DNA of 64,000 nucleotides from JBCBKU01 sp965267475 (GTDB lineage Bacteria; Pseudomonadota; Alphaproteobacteria; Rhodobacterales; Rhodobacteraceae): contig OZ254079.1 of the NCBI GenBank assembly GCA_965267475.1, forward strand, positions 2,542,001-2,606,000. Direction: 5' to 3'. Each line of letters begins with the position of its first letter. The first letter of the stretch is position 1. Below, one piece after another: positions 54,443-63,187 of the stretch. Both the position numbers and the translations under genes were made by a program. The notes under the pieces are model-generated. The model saw nothing but the letters and a program-made list of their open reading frames with translations, was not told the origin of the DNA and searched no databases.

Positions 54443-55228
54443 TTAGGCCGACGTCTCGGACAGTCGTCTGCGTCTGCGACGGGCTAGTAAGTTCAAGCCT
54501 TCGACAAAGGCGGCAAAGGCCATGGCCGTATAGATGTAGCCCTTGGGCACATGCCGTCCGAACCCGTCGGCGATCAGAACCATCCCGATCATCAGCAGGA
54601 AGGCCAGCGCCAGCATGACGACGCTGGGGTTGGCCTGGACGAAGCGCATCACCGGCCCCGAGGCAAGGAACATCACCGCCACGGCGACGACAACCGCGGC
54701 CACCATGATCGGCAGTTCGTCCGTCATTCCGATGGCTGTCAGGATCGAGTCGATCGAGAACACGGCATCCAGCAGTACAATCTGCACCAGAGTCGCCGCC
54801 AAAGTGGTCGTCACCTTTTCGGCAAAGACCGTGTCGGCCGGTTCCGGTGTCACCTTGTGCTGGATCTCGGTCGTGGCCTTCCAAACCAGGAACACGCCGC
54901 CCGCGATCAGGATCAGATCGCGCCAGGAAAAGGCCGTCTCAAACGTGGGCTCGCCATGTTCACCTGGCGGCCCCTGGATGCCAAGATCGAAAACCGGGGC
55001 CGTCAAAGCGGCGATCCATGCGATGACCGACAAAAGCGCCAGACGCAGGATCAGTGCCAGCCCGATTCCCACCCTTCGGGCGAAATCGCGCTGTCCCTCG
55101 GGCAATTTGTTCGCCACGATCGAAATGAAGATCAGATTGTCGATCCCCAGAACCACCTCTAGCGTCACCAATGCCAGAAAGGCGGCCCAGGCCTCGGGCG
55201 AGGCCAATAAGGCAAGAATTTCAGTCAT
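54443..55228 (-). CDS. TerC-family integral membrane protein
   Basis: A 261-residue membrane protein with about seven segments. LVTLEVVLGIDNLIFISIVANKLP and VLLDAVFSIDSILTAIGM carry the paired acidic-residue motifs of the TerC family, where they probably bind metal, often manganese. The protein is in the inner membrane. It is 13 bases upstream of nothing on its strand but follows the ZntB-like gene by 12 bases, so the two metal transporters form an operon. Confidence 0.88.
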   Translation of the reverse strand: MTEILALLASPEAWAAFLALVTLEVVLGIDNLIFISIVANKLPEGQRDFARRVGIGLALILRLALLSVIAWIAALTAPVFDLGIQGPPGEHGEPTFETAFSWRDLILIAGGVFLVWKATTEIQHKVTPEPADTVFAEKVTTTLAATLVQIVLLDAVFSIDSILTAIGMTDELPIMVAAVVVAVAVMFLASGPVMRFVQANPSVVMLALAFLLMIGMVLIADGFGRHVPKGYIYTAMAFAAFVEGLNLLARRRRRRLSETSA

Positions 55229-55240
55229 GGAATGGGGCCC

Positions 55241-56185
55241 TCACAGCCATTTCAGCCAACGGAACAGAAGATACAATCCGGCGCCAAGCACAACCGAAGC
55301 CACGGTCAATGCGGCAAATGCCATGGGCCAATCAAGCCCCGGCATCCCCGCGACGTTGACACCGAAAAGACCGGTCAGAAACCCAAGCGGAAGGAAAATC
55401 GCCGCAATGACCGACAGGACATAGCTGTTGCGGCCCAAAAGGTTGGCCCGGTCCGCATCGAGATGATCCTGCAAAGCGGCCAGACGGTCACGCATCGCAT
55501 CAAGCGCTTCCACGGTTCGCGTCGCCCGATTGGCGGTTTCCCGAAGCAGGACCCTGTCCTCTTCCGCCATGAACTGTGCCGGGTCTTGGGTCAGCGCGTC
55601 CAAAGCCTCGCGCTGGGGTCCCACAAAGCGACGCAGTTTGATCACCGACTGGCGAAGCGGCGCGATGGCGGCGGCTATGTCCCCGCCTTCCTCTAACATC
55701 TGCTCTTCAAGGTCGTCCGTCTTGGCCTCAAGCTCAAGCGCAACGCGCTCGATCCTTGCGGACAGCCCGTGCCCAAGCTGGGCCAGAAACGCGCCGGGCG
55801 TTGCCGGTCCCTGACCCGCGTCACAGGCTTCCCGGATGGCTTCCAGCGCATAAACGCGCCTGAGCCATCCCGTAACCACGAGGTTTTTCTGCACCCAAAG
55901 GCGCAAGGAAACCATGTCTTCCGGCTCGGCCTCGGGGTTCAGATTGACACCCCTTAGGTTCAGGATCAGCCCGTCGCCCAGGGCATCGCAACGCGGTCGT
56001 GTCTCGGCCTGAAGCAGTGCCATAGCCGCAGGTGCCGGCAAATGCGATTTGATCCAGGGCGCGACCCCATTGGCGCCAAGATCATAGTGCAACCAGGTCC
56101 AGCCGGTGCCGTCGGGATCGGGCCATGACTGGGCAAAAGGTGCCGCGCCCTCCGGCCCCAGAGCGAATGCAAATACAGTTTCCAT
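55241..56185 (-). CDS. CorA-family transporter, ZntB-like
   Basis: A 314-residue CorA-superfamily protein: a large cytoplasmic funnel (about 1-250) with long helices (RVALELEAKTDDLEEQML and similar) and two C-terminal membrane segments with FGVNVAGMPGLD, the GxN-type signature of ZntB and related zinc or magnesium transporters. It acts as a pentamer. CorA proper has GMN; the sequence here (GVN...GMP) favours ZntB. The start lies beside a CtrA-type box region. Confidence 0.88.
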   Translation of the reverse strand: METVFAFALGPEGAAPFAQSWPDPDGTGWTWLHYDLGANGVAPWIKSHLPAPAAMALLQAETRPRCDALGDGLILNLRGVNLNPEAEPEDMVSLRLWVQKNLVVTGWLRRVYALEAIREACDAGQGPATPGAFLAQLGHGLSARIERVALELEAKTDDLEEQMLEEGGDIAAAIAPLRQSVIKLRRFVGPQREALDALTQDPAQFMAEEDRVLLRETANRATRTVEALDAMRDRLAALQDHLDADRANLLGRNSYVLSVIAAIFLPLGFLTGLFGVNVAGMPGLDWPMAFAALTVASVVLGAGLYLLFRWLKWL

Positions 56186-56282
56186 CGACCACTGCCCCTT
56201 TTGTCGTCTGCATCCACTTTACCGGCCATGTATCCAAGCGCAAACGACTGCTTGATTGTCGCCACGACATCCGAGATGCCCG

Positions 56283-56318
56283 TTAACCATCAGTTAAGAT
56301 TATACTTTTCTTAACCAT
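56283..56318. promoter_or_regulatory. CtrA-type binding sites
   Basis: TTAA-CCATCAG-TTAA (56283-56297) fits the CtrA box TTAA-N7-TTAA, and its first eight bases TTAACCAT are repeated at 56311-56318. The sites lie 98 bases before the ZntB-like gene (minus) and 60-80 bases before the degenerate secreted ORF at 56377 (plus). CtrA controls motility and cell-cycle genes in this class. Confidence 0.7.
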
Positions 56319-56376
56319 GGCGATCCTCCATGAAGGGATCAGGCGACGGGGGCCGCCGCGGTAACGAGTAAATAAG

Positions 56377-56658
56377 TTGAGTATCGGAGTAGCCCCGCCC
56401 ACGTCTTTTCGTATTGGTACCGCCGCGGTTTTTGCGGCATCCGTCCTCGCCCAAAGTGCTTCCGCACATTCGAGCCTAGGTACTTCCGGGGCGTCGTTCC
56501 GGCTCGGCGCAGCATAGGGCGAGGACACCTTGTTCCTTCGGGAAAAAGGATTGGCTGGCGCCGCGGTCGCCGAATTCCGCGGGTTTCTGGGTATTCAATC
56601 CCAATCCAACCTCGACTCCGTGGCCACGCAGCAGGTCGGCTGTTTGCAGAGGTCGTAG
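56377..56658 (+). pseudogene. Degenerate or TAG-interrupted small secreted-protein ORF
   Basis: A TTG-started frame encodes MSIGVAPPTSFRIGTAAVFA and then ASVLAQSASAHS, a clear signal-peptide pattern, and stops at TAG 56515-56517 after 46 residues. The same frame continues open for 46 more codons (GEDTLFLREKGLAGAAVAEF and on) with ordinary protein-like composition to TAG 56656-56658. It may be a pseudogene broken by one mutation, a short secreted peptide, or a readthrough product. The CtrA-type boxes just upstream suggest a real promoter. Ribosome site is weak. The opposite-strand frame is less protein-like. Confidence 0.35.
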
Positions 56659-56795
56659 ACGTCGATAGCGCATTCCTGTTCTTCATGGTCTTTGGCGCAA
56701 AGTGCGTGATCTCTCTTGGCGGCAGGGTAGTCCTTCACGGGCGCGGCCCGTTCCGAGGCTTTTCAAGTTCCCTTCCATCGCCTATGTCCCGGGCG

Positions 56796-58148
56796 ATGCA
56801 GACCCCTGTACATATCGTCGGCGGCGGCATGGCCGGATCAGAGGCCGCTTGGCAATTGGCGACCGCGGGCGTGCCCGTGATCCTGCACGAAATGCGCCCC
56901 GGGGTCGAAACCTTCGCCCACAAGACCGGCCACCTGGCCGAAATGGTCTGCTCCAATTCCTTCCGCTCGGACGATGACGAACAAAACGCCGTTGGCCTGC
57001 TGCACTGGGAAATGCGGGCCGCGGGCGGATTGATCATGGAAATGGCCGACCGTCACCGGATCCCAGGCGGCGGCGCCTTGGCGATTGACCGCGACCCTTT
57101 TGCAGAAAGCGTGACGGCACGTCTGCGCGACCACCCCCTGGTCACGGTTGAAGCAGGTGAGATCACCGCCCTGCCCCGCGACGGTCACTGGATTTTCGCG
57201 ACCGGGCCCCTGACCTCTGGCGCTCTGGCCGAGGCGATCCGGGCTGAAACCGGCGCCGACGCGCTGGCCTTCTTCGATGCGATTGCACCGATCGTCTATG
57301 CCGACAGCATCGACATGGGCAAAGCATGGTGGCAGTCGCGCTATGACAAAGGCGCGACCGAAGCAGAACAGCGCGCCTATCTGAATTGCCCGATGGACAA
57401 GGATCAGTACGAGGGTTTCATCGACGCGCTTTTGGCGGCCGAGAAAACTGAATTCCACGAAGGAGAAACCGCCAAGTACTTCGACGGTTGCCTTCCAGTT
57501 GAGGTGATGGCCGAACGCGGACGCGAAACGCTTCGGCATGGGCCGATGAAGCCCGTCGGCCTGACAAATCCGCACGCACCGGACGTGAAACCCCATGCAA
57601 TTGTCCAGCTTCGAATGGACAACAAGCTTGGCACGCTTCTGAACATCGTGGGGTTCCAGACGAAGATGAAATACGGCGCCCAGACCGAAGTTCTGCGGAT
57701 GATCCCGGGCCTTGAAGAGGCCCGCTTTGCGCGCCTCGGCGGGATCCATCGGAACACGTTCATCCATTCGCCCAGGTTGCTTGATGATCAAATGCGTCTG
57801 AAATCGGCCCCACATATCCGCTTTGCCGGTCAGATCACGGGGGTTGAAGGATACGTGGAATCGGCGGCCATGGGACTTTTGGCCGGACGGCTTCTGGCGG
57901 CAGAAGTGACCGGGCGTCCGCTGCCCTCCGTGCCCGCGACCACGGCAATGGGCGCGCTTCTCACCCACATTACCGGTGGTGCCGAGGCCAAGACATTTCA
58001 GCCGATGAACGTCAATTTCGGGCTATTTCCTCCGGTGGAGGCGCGTGGTGGCAGGCGCGGTCGCAAAGACCGCTATAAGGCTTATACCGATCGCGCAAAG
58101 ACCGATTGGCAGGTTTGGCTGGGCCAGACGGCGCTGGACGCCGCTTGA
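56796..58148 (+). CDS. trmFO: tRNA (uracil-5-)-methyltransferase TrmFO
   Basis: A 450-residue folate- and FAD-dependent enzyme that makes m5U54 in the T loop of tRNA. The N-terminal dinucleotide motif VHIVGGGMAGSEAAWQ (5-20) is the FAD site; AEMVCSNSFRSDD and QTKMKYGAQTEVLRMIPGLE, and FAGQITGVEGYVESAAMG near the end, are characteristic. I use the ATG at 56796 that matches the family's length; ATG 56784 is an alternative and the frame extends further without support. Confidence 0.94.
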   Translation: MQTPVHIVGGGMAGSEAAWQLATAGVPVILHEMRPGVETFAHKTGHLAEMVCSNSFRSDDDEQNAVGLLHWEMRAAGGLIMEMADRHRIPGGGALAIDRDPFAESVTARLRDHPLVTVEAGEITALPRDGHWIFATGPLTSGALAEAIRAETGADALAFFDAIAPIVYADSIDMGKAWWQSRYDKGATEAEQRAYLNCPMDKDQYEGFIDALLAAEKTEFHEGETAKYFDGCLPVEVMAERGRETLRHGPMKPVGLTNPHAPDVKPHAIVQLRMDNKLGTLLNIVGFQTKMKYGAQTEVLRMIPGLEEARFARLGGIHRNTFIHSPRLLDDQMRLKSAPHIRFAGQITGVEGYVESAAMGLLAGRLLAAEVTGRPLPSVPATTAMGALLTHITGGAEAKTFQPMNVNFGLFPPVEARGGRRGRKDRYKAYTDRAKTDWQVWLGQTALDAA

Positions 58149-58171
58149 TCGCCGGGACTAGACTTTGCGCC

Positions 58172-58777
58172 ATGGCCGAGAACTTCTTTGACAAAGTCTA
58201 TTCCCTCGGAAACGAAATCGAGACGCGCGATTTCTATGACAAATGGTCGGACCAGTACGACAAGGACGTGACCGCGCAGGGCTATGCTACGCCAGCGCGC
58301 GTGGCCCGGGCGCTGGCAAAAGCCATGACCGACAAAGCAGCGCCGATCCTCGATTTCGGCTGCGGCACGGGGCTTTCGGGCGATGCACTGCAAAACGCCG
58401 GCTTCACCACACTCGACGGGGTCGATCCGTCCGGTGAAATGCTGGAAGGCGCGAGGGCCCGCGGGATCTATCGCAACCTGACCCGGATCGAACCGGGCGC
58501 AGATGTCCCAAAGGGTTATGCAGCCATCGCAGCCATCGGCGTGATCGGCTGCGGCGCCGCGCCGGTCACGGTCCTGGATCAGATCGTCGAAGCGCTGGAA
58601 CCCGGTGCGTTCTTCACGCTCAGCTTTAATGAGCATGCATTGGAAGAGCCCGCGTTTGAGACTGCCCTTTTGGCCCAAGTCGAGCAATCCCGATTGACGC
58701 TTCTCAGCCAGGAAGACGGCCCCCACCTTCCCGGCCTTGGCACCTGGTCCCGGGTCTACGTACTTAAAAGACAGTGA
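58172..58777 (+). CDS. SAM-dependent methyltransferase, class I
   Basis: A 201-residue methyltransferase: SAM motif ILDFGCGTGLSGDAL (about 54-68), then LDGVDPSGEMLEGAR for the ribose-binding acid and FFTLSFNEHAL in the last strands. Small-molecule or protein methyltransferases of this size (ubiquinone- or tellurite-type) are hard to separate, so the substrate is open. The ATG at 58172 replaces the longer frame from 58106. Its stop overlaps the gluQ GTG, so they are one operon with trmFO 23 bases upstream. Confidence 0.85.
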   Translation: MAENFFDKVYSLGNEIETRDFYDKWSDQYDKDVTAQGYATPARVARALAKAMTDKAAPILDFGCGTGLSGDALQNAGFTTLDGVDPSGEMLEGARARGIYRNLTRIEPGADVPKGYAAIAAIGVIGCGAAPVTVLDQIVEALEPGAFFTLSFNEHALEEPAFETALLAQVEQSRLTLLSQEDGPHLPGLGTWSRVYVLKRQ

Positions 58778-59619
58778 GTTTCACGACACGGTTCGCGCCG
58801 TCCCCGACGGGACCTCTGCATCTTGGGCATGCTTTCTCGGCCATTTTGGCCCATGACATGGCACGCGCCAAAGGCGGGCGGTTCCTATTGCGTATCGAAG
58901 ACATCGACCGCCAAAGATCCAAGCCAGAGTGGGAGGAGCAGATATTCGATGATCTCGCATGGCTTGGCCTGTCCTGGGAGACGCCTGTGATGCGCCAGTC
59001 TGACCGGCAAGCGGCATATGACGCCGCCCTGGCCCGCCTCGCTGCGAAAGACCTTGTATTTCCCTGCTCCTGCAGCCGAGCCGATATCGAATTGGCCGCC
59101 AACGCCCCGCAGGAAGGCGTGCCCAGCCACGGGCCCGATGGCCGGATCTATCCTGGAACCTGCCGAGAGAGACCGATATCCGCCAGGAAGCCCGGCGATG
59201 CCGTCCGGCTGCATATGGCGAAGGCGGTCGAATGCCTGCCGCGCATCTCGTTTAGGGAAACCGGGCCGGAACGATCCGGCCCCCACGTGATTGCCCCCGA
59301 CAATCTTATCCGCTGCGTGGGTGACGTCGTTCTTGCCCGCCGCGATTGGGGCACGTCTTACCACCTGTCGGTCGTCATCGATGATGCGGCGCAAGGTGTC
59401 ACGGATGTGGTCCGTGGCCAGGATCTGTTCGATGCCACAGCGATCCATGTGCTCCTGCAACATCTTCTGACCTTGCCTACACCGACTTATCACCATCACC
59501 GTCTGATCCGCGATGATCAGGGCAAACGTCTGGCCAAACGCGACGACGCCCGCGCCATAGCGACATACCGTGCGGATGGGGCCACGCCACAAGACATCCG
59601 GAAGATGATCGGGCTTTGA
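58774..59619 (+). CDS. gluQ: Glutamyl-Q tRNA(Asp) synthetase
   Basis: A 281-residue truncated glutamyl-tRNA synthetase: the class I HIGH equivalent HLGH in PSPTGPLHLGHAFS, the zinc-site cysteines CSCSRAD with Tyr and Cys in YPGTCRE, and a KMSKS-like KRLAKR. It lacks the anticodon-binding domain, so it glutamylates the queuosine base of tRNA-Asp rather than charging tRNA-Glu. The start is a GTG overlapping the methyltransferase stop. With TrmFO two steps of tRNA modification are together here. Confidence 0.92.
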   Translation: MSFTTRFAPSPTGPLHLGHAFSAILAHDMARAKGGRFLLRIEDIDRQRSKPEWEEQIFDDLAWLGLSWETPVMRQSDRQAAYDAALARLAAKDLVFPCSCSRADIELAANAPQEGVPSHGPDGRIYPGTCRERPISARKPGDAVRLHMAKAVECLPRISFRETGPERSGPHVIAPDNLIRCVGDVVLARRDWGTSYHLSVVIDDAAQGVTDVVRGQDLFDATAIHVLLQHLLTLPTPTYHHHRLIRDDQGKRLAKRDDARAIATYRADGATPQDIRKMIGL

Positions 59620-59677
59620 CCCCACCTTTCATCTTGGCAAAAATACGCGAGTCCCCAGGCCAAAAACCGCACGACCG

Positions 59678-60037
59678 TCACGCCATGGGCGCCATCAGTT
59701 CAACCTCTTCCCCGTCACGGACGGCCGTATAGAAACAGACACGCCGGTTGGTATGACAGGCTGGACCCTCTTGCTCGACCTGCAACAGCAGGCAATCCCG
59801 GTCGCAATCGACGCGCAATTCCACCAGCTTCTGGACGTGCCCCGATGTCTCGCCCTTGACCCAAAGGGCCTGACGCGACCGCGACCAATAAGTCACGCGG
59901 CCCGTCTCCAGCGTCTTCGCGACAGCCTCGGCATTCATCCAGGCCATCATCAAAACGTCCCCCGTCGATGCGTCTTGAGCAATCGCCGGGATCAGACCCT
60001 TGTCATCGAATTTCAGCGTTGTCGGATCAAAAACCAT
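59678..60037 (-). CDS. hisI: Phosphoribosyl-AMP cyclohydrolase
   Basis: A 119-residue HisI that opens the purine ring of phosphoribosyl-AMP in the third step of histidine synthesis. DCDRDCLLLQVEQEGPACHTNRR-CFY carries the zinc Cys residues and the Asp triad for magnesium; MMAWMNAEAVAKTLETGRVTYWSRSR is the N-terminal signature. The ATG at 60037 follows AAAGG. There is no fused HisE domain and no other his gene nearby. Confidence 0.95.
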   Translation of the reverse strand: MVFDPTTLKFDDKGLIPAIAQDASTGDVLMMAWMNAEAVAKTLETGRVTYWSRSRQALWVKGETSGHVQKLVELRVDCDRDCLLLQVEQEGPACHTNRRVCFYTAVRDGEEVELMAPMA

Positions 60038-60100
60038 GACCAACCTTTCCGCGGTACGTCGGATGGCCTATCTAGGGCCTAGCCGTCCAAAGGGAAAGCC

Positions 60101-60550
60101 ATGCCGGAACGTGCCCTGATCAACCTCTACTCGACGCGCATTCTGGCGCTTGCTGCGGATATCCCGCATCTGGGCCGGCTCGACATGCCAGGGGCCACAG
60201 CGTACAGGCGATCGCCCCAATGCGGATCTTCGATCACAGTGGACCTTGATCTGACCGATGGACGCGTCAGCGCCTTTGCGCAGGATGTGAAAGCCTGCGC
60301 GCTCGGACAGGCCGCCGCCTCGGTCGTCGGCGCCCGGATCATCGGACGCAGCCCGGATGAAATCCGTTCGGCCCGGGATGCACTTCGCAACATGTTGACC
60401 GAGGGCGGCCCCGCGCCTTCTACACCGTTCGAGGAACTGGCCGTGTTGCAACCGGCCGCCGAGTTCAAGAACCGGCACGCTTCAATCCTTCTTTGCCTTG
60501 AAGCCGCGTCGGATGCCCTGGACCAGATCGAGAAACCGGCCTGCGCCTGA
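60101..60550 (+). CDS. NifU/IscU-like iron-sulfur scaffold protein
   Basis: A 149-residue protein of the NifU N-terminal/SufU fold with three cysteines where clusters assemble: Cys41 (PQCGSSI), Cys66 (KACALGQAAAS) and Cys132 (LLCLEAA). Canonical IscU has CGD at the first site; here Asp is replaced by Ser, which in IscU affects cluster release. It is alone, not in an isc or suf operon, and is likely a minor scaffold or a repair-type protein. Divergent from hisI. Confidence 0.8.
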   Translation: MPERALINLYSTRILALAADIPHLGRLDMPGATAYRRSPQCGSSITVDLDLTDGRVSAFAQDVKACALGQAAASVVGARIIGRSPDEIRSARDALRNMLTEGGPAPSTPFEELAVLQPAAEFKNRHASILLCLEAASDALDQIEKPACA

Positions 60551-60694
60551 CCGGCCTGCGGGGCTTCCTTGGCCCTCAGCTCTCCCCTTTGCGTCCCCGT
60601 CCATCTGTCGCGGACCAACTATCGACGCCTGAGGCGGTCCAGGATTTTCAGGAAAACTCTGCCCAACAATCCTACTCAGTACTTTCGCCGCACC

Positions 60695-60731
60695 AAAAAA
60701 CCGCCGCACTTCGGTTTCCCGAAGGCGGCGG
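60695..60731 (-). terminator. Rho-independent terminator of the small membrane-protein transcript
   Basis: On the minus strand CCGCCGC-CTTCGG-GAAA-CCGAAG-TGCGGCGG forms a 13-pair stem with one bulge, closed by a GAAA tetraloop-like turn and followed by TTTTTT. It lies 135 bases after the stop of the 40-residue gene at 60866, leaving a long 3' untranslated part. Confidence 0.9.
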
Positions 60732-60865
60732 AAGTGGCGTGTCTGTCGAGGGATCCGATCAATGGGTCCTTGGGGAGACCCGCGACGGGGACATCGTCTG
60801 ACGCATCTGAGGTTGGGACAGGGATGCGTGACCGGCGAAAACAGACCGCAGGCAGATCTGAGTGT

Positions 60866-60988
60866 CTAGAACAGTCCGGGCAAGGACAGCCCAACCACGA
60901 CCATCACCAGAAGCGCAGAGGCACCGGCAAAATCCTGAGCGAGCGTGGCAGGCGGGCGCGACAAGGCGCGGTTCAGTGAATTCAGCAT
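60866..60988 (-). CDS. Small membrane protein, 40 residues
   Basis: An ATG after AAGGA encodes MLNSLNRALSRPPATLAQDF followed by one hydrophobic segment (AGASALLVMVVVGLSLPGLF) to the stop. A basic start and a single C-terminal helix predict N-in orientation in the inner membrane. It is flanked by a promoter-sized gap before recG and a terminator after, so it is an independent transcript. I have the impression that relatives carry similar short proteins, but cannot name one. Confidence 0.7.
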   Translation of the reverse strand: MLNSLNRALSRPPATLAQDFAGASALLVMVVVGLSLPGLF

Positions 60989-61096
60989 GTTGGGTGGTCC
61001 TTGCTCGATTTGGTTTGTTTTCACTTTGTTCTCACAATCTCCTGCAGCTGTAAAGAACTTTATGAGAACATCTGCGAACTTTCCGCGAATTTTTTC

Positions 61097-63187
61097 TTAA
61101 CCGACGGAAATCAAACGGATCGCCTTGTCCTGCTCCATCAACCAAAGCAACGTCCGAGCGGCAGACCCACGATCCCCCTTCAATCCCGGGTCATCGGCCA
61201 GAAGTTTCCGGGCATCCTGTTGGGCCAGGGCCATCAGCCCGGCCTGACGTTCCAGATCCGCAATCCGAAACTGCGGCAGACCCGATTGCGCCGTCCCCAG
61301 CACGTCACCCGCCCCGCGCATCGCAAGATCTTCTTCGGCGATGCGGAAGCCATCCTCGGTCTCGCGCAGGATCTCCAATCGCCGCTGCCCGCCCTCCGAC
61401 AAGGGCGGCTGGTACAGCAGAAGACAGGTCGACGCCGCGGCCCCCCGCCCCACGCGACCCCTGAGTTGGTGAAGCTGCGCCAGTCCAAAACTCTCGGCAC
61501 GCTCGATCACCATGATTGAGGCATTGGGCACGTCAACACCCACCTCGATCACCGTCGTTGCCACCAGAAGCTTGGTTTCCCCGACCGAGAACCGCGCCAT
61601 GGCAGCGTCTTTCTCGGTCGGGTGCAATTGCCCGTGGACCAATCCCACCACGTCATCGCCGAACCGGGCACGAAGCGACTTGAACCGCTCTTCCGCGGCA
61701 GTAAGCTCGCTGGTTTCACTTTCGCCGACCAACGGGCAGACCCAATAGGCTTGCCGTCCTTCGTCGATCGCGTCCTTCAACCGCCCTACGACATCATCCA
61801 GCCGACCGGCCGAAATCAACGCCGTTGTCACAGGCGTACGGCCCGGTGGTTTTTCGTCCAGAACCGAAACATCCATATCGCCGTATTGCGCCAGGGACAG
61901 CGACCGCGGGATGGGCGTTGCGGTCATCACAAGGACATCCGCCTTCTCACCCTTTTCAGACAGTTCAAGCCGCTGCGCGACGCCGAAACGATGCTGTTCG
62001 TCCACCACGGCCAGGCGCAGATCGTGAAATGCCACGTCCTTCTGAAACACCGCATGCGTGCCCACCAGAATGTGAATGTCACCGCTCGCCAGAGCTGCCA
62101 GCTTCGCGCTGCGTTCCGCCCCACGGTCGCGCCCGGTCAGGATCTCGACCACCACCTCCGCCGCCTCGGCGAGCGGTCGCAGGCTGGCCAGATGCTGCCG
62201 CGCCAGGATCTCGGTGGGCGCCATCATCACGCCCTGTCCGCCCGCCTCGACCGCTGTCAGCAACGCCATCAGCGCGACAAATGTCTTCCCCGCCCCCACG
62301 TCGCCTTGCAACAGGCGGTTCATCCGCTCGGGTGCAGCCAGGTCGGTCTGGATTTCCGACACCGCCCGGTCCTGCGCCCCCGTCGGATCGTAGGGCAAAG
62401 CCGCGCGTACCTTGCCCGTCAGCTCCCCTGTTCCACGGGTTTCGCGCCCCGGCGACCGGCGTCGCGCCGCCCGCGCCAAGGCCAGCGTCAATTGATGTGC
62501 CAAGAGCTCGTCATAGGCAAGGCGTCGGCGCGCCGGAGCATCCGGCGTTAAATCCTGCATGGATGCGGGCTCGTGTGCAGACTGCACCGCATCTTTCCAG
62601 CCAGGCCAGCCTTCCGTCTTCACAAGCATCGGATCCGCCCATTCGTCCAAGTCCGGCGCCAGATCCGTCGCAGCTTCGACCGCCCGCCCCATCACTTTCT
62701 GGGTGACCCCTTCGGTCAGGGAATAGACGGGTTCGAAAGCCGGGATCGACCCGGCCTGATCCGGGCGCAATATGTGATCCGGATGAACCATCTGCGCGAC
62801 ACCGTCATAGATCTCAAGCTTACCCGAGATCACGCGCTTCTGCCCGGTCGGCAATTGACGGGCCAGCCAGTCCGGCGACGCATGGAAGAACACAACCTGG
62901 AATGTCGTTTTCGCATCGGTCACCTCGATCCGATAGGGCCGACCCTTCTGGCGCGGCGGGATGTGGCGCCCAACCGTCACCTTAACTGTGGCTGTCTTCG
63001 GCGGGACGACGCCCTGCACCGTATCGACACGGCTGCGATCCACACCCGCATAGGGCAGCGTGAACACCAGATCGCGCGGCTTCCCAATCCCGATTTGCGC
63101 CAGGGTCTTCGCGGTTTTCGGGCCGATGCCCGGCAGCTGCGTCAGATCCCCAAACAGCGGAAACAGGATTTCAGGGCGCGCGCTCAT
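61097..63187 (-). CDS. recG: ATP-dependent DNA helicase RecG
   Basis: A 696-residue RecG. The N-terminal wedge domain (OB fold, DRSRVDTVQGVVPPKTATVKV) binds branched DNA; the helicase core has Walker A GDVGAGKTFVAL (about 290-301), DEQH (VVDEQHRFG) and motif VI (QLRGRVGRGAAAST). It reverses stalled forks and processes recombination intermediates. The ATG overlaps the ligA stop (ATGA), so the two repair genes are coupled; the open frame further upstream belongs to ligA in another frame. Confidence 0.95.
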   Translation of the reverse strand: MSARPEILFPLFGDLTQLPGIGPKTAKTLAQIGIGKPRDLVFTLPYAGVDRSRVDTVQGVVPPKTATVKVTVGRHIPPRQKGRPYRIEVTDAKTTFQVVFFHASPDWLARQLPTGQKRVISGKLEIYDGVAQMVHPDHILRPDQAGSIPAFEPVYSLTEGVTQKVMGRAVEAATDLAPDLDEWADPMLVKTEGWPGWKDAVQSAHEPASMQDLTPDAPARRRLAYDELLAHQLTLALARAARRRSPGRETRGTGELTGKVRAALPYDPTGAQDRAVSEIQTDLAAPERMNRLLQGDVGAGKTFVALMALLTAVEAGGQGVMMAPTEILARQHLASLRPLAEAAEVVVEILTGRDRGAERSAKLAALASGDIHILVGTHAVFQKDVAFHDLRLAVVDEQHRFGVAQRLELSEKGEKADVLVMTATPIPRSLSLAQYGDMDVSVLDEKPPGRTPVTTALISAGRLDDVVGRLKDAIDEGRQAYWVCPLVGESETSELTAAEERFKSLRARFGDDVVGLVHGQLHPTEKDAAMARFSVGETKLLVATTVIEVGVDVPNASIMVIERAESFGLAQLHQLRGRVGRGAAASTCLLLYQPPLSEGGQRRLEILRETEDGFRIAEEDLAMRGAGDVLGTAQSGLPQFRIADLERQAGLMALAQQDARKLLADDPGLKGDRGSAARTLLWLMEQDKAIRLISVG

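Noticed and set aside
56339..56686. - frame of 115 codons opposite the degenerate secreted ORF
   Set aside because: Arg/Pro-rich shadow-like composition; the + frame has a signal peptide and better context.
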